From the NCBI RefSeq assembly GCF_000524195.1, contig NW_020170434.1:129199-193198 (forward strand): DNA of 64,000 nt. The letters run 5' to 3'. The DNA comes from Echinococcus granulosus. Taxonomy: Eukaryota > Platyhelminthes > Cestoda > Cyclophyllidea > Taeniidae. Made by a program: the position numbers and the translations under genes. Below, one piece after another: positions 60,599-64,000 of this stretch. The notes under the pieces are model-generated. The model was not told the origin of the DNA and did no database searches. It saw only the letters and a list, made by a program, of their open reading frames with translations. Numbering within the stretch: position 1 is the first letter of the stretch; each line of letters opens with the position of its first letter.

Positions 60599-63500
60599 TC
60601 ACTAGAGAAAGTCTTGCTGCATCGAATCGTGTCAGAAGTAGAAGGGCTTAGAACAGTAAAATACACACGGGATGTGCTTTATCTAATGAATTTTACCCTT
60701 AAGACTAGGGTGGGACAGGTGGCAAATTAAAAGCATCTTTTATGAGTCAACTGCGCCTTGAATCTGCCTGCCTTTAGCTCGCCTTCCACCAAAGCAAGCA
60801 GTATAAATTGCTCCATATCGAAACCTTCTTCCATTTACGTAAAAATGCTTATTCTGATCGTCATTTAAAAATGAACAATCGTAAATAATTAATAATGATA
60901 GCAGTGATTGCACGGAGATTTTGAATTGGCGATTTTCAGAGCCCCAGAGGTGAAATTTTACACTAGAACGCCTACTTATTAAATTTAAGTACAACGCCAA
61001 TATTTTTTAAAGTCCCGCACAGGAACTTGTGCCCCATTTTGCTGGTCTATTATAATAATTAGCATGCCTAAGCACCTTTGTCCCTGCAGAAACGGAGGTT
61101 GTCTTTATGCCTAAGCAAAATAATAGTGATCATCCATAGTTTCCATAACTGCAGTAGCCTAGAAGTAATGGGGGTATGCATCCATAACCTGAGTGCGGTC
61201 GTGCAAATGTCAAATCATTTTAATGGGTACTTAAGGCGCCTAGCATCTCGAGAAGAAACCGTTTACAGCGCTTTGGCATGGATTGTTCCCATAATTCTCA
61301 AAAAAAGTTTTTTTTTTTGGAAAAAGTGGAAAACCCAAACTATTTAAGTGTTCATGTGATGAGATCGGTGAATAAAAAGCAAATATTTTGGATGATTTCA
61401 TTTTAATAAAAATAATAACTTCAATTAACGATTAAAAATTGCGTAAAAATAAAAGTTTAATTCCCTCTATCTGAGTCATTTATCGTGATGTGTGTTTGTC
61501 TCAATTGACGCCTTTCTGGTGGCAAGCGGTCAGTTCAAGCGAACGTCAGCGATTTCTGACGAGAAATTGAAAAGTTTTCACCCCTTACCGACACAAACCC
61601 TTGACACAATGTGAGATTTTGTGTGCTAGGCGGTCTGCTCGACCCAAAGGTCTGAAGCCGGAAATGCAGGAGGGGTGCAACAAGGAAAATATTTTAACAT
61701 AGGCATGTAATTCGTTTTATAATTAATGGGCCAAATTTCTTCCCCTTTTCTCCGTTGCGCTACTAGGATGCGCAAATGGCGGACACGTTTCCTTTCCTGC
61801 ATTGAAAAGCGGAAAAATTTTGCTATTTCTACTCCCAGCAAAAATGGCAATCCCGACATCTAAAGTGTTCCTGCTTTCTTGTTTTTGTGTACAGTAATGA
61901 AAACACATTCCTACTCTGCTGGCCTTCTCACGAAATCTAATGACTCCTTTCCCAATTTGATAGATGGAGGCAAACGAAGTTCCCTCCTCCCACGCCCAAT
62001 GCTACTGCGGACGGTCATTCTTACACCGAATCTGTTGCCAGTGCGGGTAGGTCAAACTACTCTAGAAAAATTCCGAGATTAAACTGATGATGGAGAGGTC
62101 TCCTGCCGTGTTGCGGAGACTCTCTCCTTCCAGAACAGTTTGCTCGACTCAGGAGTGGGTAGCCGAGAAAAAATGTCAAAGTCATGTCATAGCCTCGCTT
62201 CCCTCCTGCCGCATTCTGAGTGTCATGGATGTCTGCGCCCGGTGCAAGACAAACGTGATTAACGCGACTTTTGTTAATTCGCCCTAGTCAGTAGTACTTG
62301 GACTTGATGGGCCTCGGTTATCTCATTGAAGCAGGACGTCACTAATACGTGACATATGGTCACTGCCTGATTTTAACTGTTGGGTGCAACAAATCGCACC
62401 CCAAGGAGATTGGTTTAAAAGGGTAGAGAAAAATGTGTCACCGAGACAAAAGCAATTAACAAGTTGTATTCTCTATAGTGAAATAGAAAGGAAAATTGGA
62501 GTCGTCTTGAGCAAACTTTGCGGTTCAGTAATTGCAACGGCGATGGGTAAACAAATGTGTGTTTCTATTAGCTATGAGACCGTAAAGAAGGCCACCACAT
62601 AGCACTACAAGGTCAACAAACTATTGCGTGCGTTTTTAACCACGCAGATGCACTGCCTGAAAGAAGGTATCCCCATACAGCTTCCACGAGCACGTCCTAG
62701 AAAGCATGTGCATTCCACCACGGTGTGTATATCTCGTGCGCAGAAATGACATTCAAAAGATCGCCTTTACTTCGGCTTTTTTTCAGCGCATAACAAACCA
62801 GAAATAAAATTCCGATTTCTGAATTTTTAACGTTGTCGACTCTGTTGAACGCAAAGGGCAAATGATGTAAGACAACTGTTACGAGAGAGTGAAAAAAAAA
62901 TATGGGGAAGTATGACTAAATTTCAAGCACTTTTAACGGAACTTTCTGTATTACATTTTAGGCGTCGTGAGATCAATCTCAGCACTGATACATGTGCGTA
63001 TTCAAACATCTTCCTAGTTGATTTGACAAATGACACTTAATCAAAATATAAAAAAATCTGAATTTGCTTTGGCAATCATAATTTAGAAATAGCAAATAAA
63101 ATCTCTTACATAGCCAAAATTTGTTTTGAAGAAGACACCCTAGTTGATAAGGAAAATGAAATTGTTTTTAAGAGCTGACTCCTCTAATTAAGAAACATTA
63201 GAGCATGCAATTGTAAAAAATTAATTATGTTTATCATGTGCATTTATGAGAAGCCTAAATTTGAATTTCTCTTTATCTTGATGCCTCTATTTAATTGCTA
63301 GAATTCCTCCGGGTAAAAATATTGCTTACAAAGAGGGAGAGGAGCCAGAGCAGATGAAACGAAATTTCCACGAGTCGAAAAGACCCACCTTCCTCTACCC
63401 ATGCTGTTGTGACGAGAAGGGGTTGTGAATTTATTGCCAAATTTCTATAGACCGTTTCTTTCCTCCATGCGCCTTTTTTTAGTCCACAAGTGGCCAATCG

Positions 63501-64000
63501 CGTATTCGGAGTCGGCCTACTGCGACCTTGAGGTGTGACATAATTATTAATTTTCTGGGAGGGGTATTTAGAAGAAAGTGCGGCTTAAATTTTTGATGAG
63601 AACCTGTCAAAATGTTAAATGAATAAACCCTCATATTCTTGGGTTTCAAATTCTAGTCTGCAATTCACCCCTTTCACACGGAGCGGTGATGTGCCCACTT
63701 AACTCCACGGAAGCGAAATGTAAACAATACAAATTTAATGGGTAATCGCAGCGTGATCTTTTCATAAATTCCTACAAAAGCAACAATGACGGGTAGGATT
63801 TTAACGCAGCAGCAGCGTTGCAGGACCGATGGCAAGTAGCATTCCCCCGCCTTGACATTCCATGCCAATCACAGGGCACTTGAAATGTGAAAAACAACCC
63901 ATTCCACGGTGAAAGCGAGAACCATTTTCCGGATAGTTCACATATGAGGGGAGAAAACGGATTTGGAATGTTCTATTTTGTTTGGGGAATTTTGTAGTAG
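60599..64000. other. Right flank without supported genes
   Basis: About 3.4 kb, AT-rich with some poly-A/T runs (for example near 61306). Several frames of 60-90 codons occur on both strands but none shows domain content, splice closure or consistent composition. No tRNA, rRNA or transposon ends seen. Confidence 0.45.

Noticed and set aside
1..64000. tRNA, rRNA, CRISPR, LTR or transposase genes
   Set aside because: No convincing B-box/cloverleaf, direct-repeat array, terminal repeat or catalytic motif was seen by eye; a covariance-model and repeat search would be decisive.

Overview
The window looks like nuclear DNA of a parasitic flatworm, most likely a tapeworm (cestode). Its genes are split by GT-AG introns, and many introns are only 29-50 bases long and cluster at the 5' ends of genes. 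Intergenic DNA is AT-rich and spacious. The recognisable proteins are animal ones (AP-3 delta, signal peptide peptidase, Bak-like Bcl-2, NAA60, hnRNP F/H). I saw no prokaryotic operon, no rRNA or tRNA, no CRISPR array and no intact transposon. The species call is inference. Gene models were built by hand from splice sites; where reading phase closes across every exon I say so.

Layout, left to right. 1350-3497 (+) is an intronless two-RRM protein like DAZAP1/Musashi. 9369-23656 (+) is a 25-exon AP-3 complex delta subunit. 24442-27170 (-) is a three-qRRM hnRNP F/H protein, tail-to-tail with AP-3 delta. 28287-29785 (+) is signal peptide peptidase, head-to-head with hnRNP F/H. 30720-36568 (-) is a type I membrane protein whose cytoplasmic tail is about 19 copies of a helical repeat I do not recognise. 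Its start lies 320 bp from that of a divergent coiled-coil gene, 36889-39847 (+). 41442-44432 (+) is a Bak-like Bcl-2 family protein with BH3, BH1, BH2 and a tail anchor. 44616-45848 (-) is a tentative gene with a signal peptide. 47290-49456 (-) is an N-terminal acetyltransferase of the NAA60 type. 51004-56107 (-) is a low-complexity RG/His/Ser-rich protein. 58066-59154 (-) is a calmodulin/troponin C-like protein with one canonical EF-hand. 60231-60598 (-) is a tentative small gene. The last 3.4 kb look non-coding.

The genes do not form one pathway. Several act in membrane traffic or processing (AP-3, signal peptide peptidase, NAA60 at the Golgi) and several bind RNA, as expected for chance neighbours in an animal genome. 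The most novel item is the cytoplasmic repeat protein at 30720-36568. The most useful general signals are the mini-introns and the 3' splice sites placed 1-9 bases before four start codons, which could be spliced-leader trans-splicing sites.
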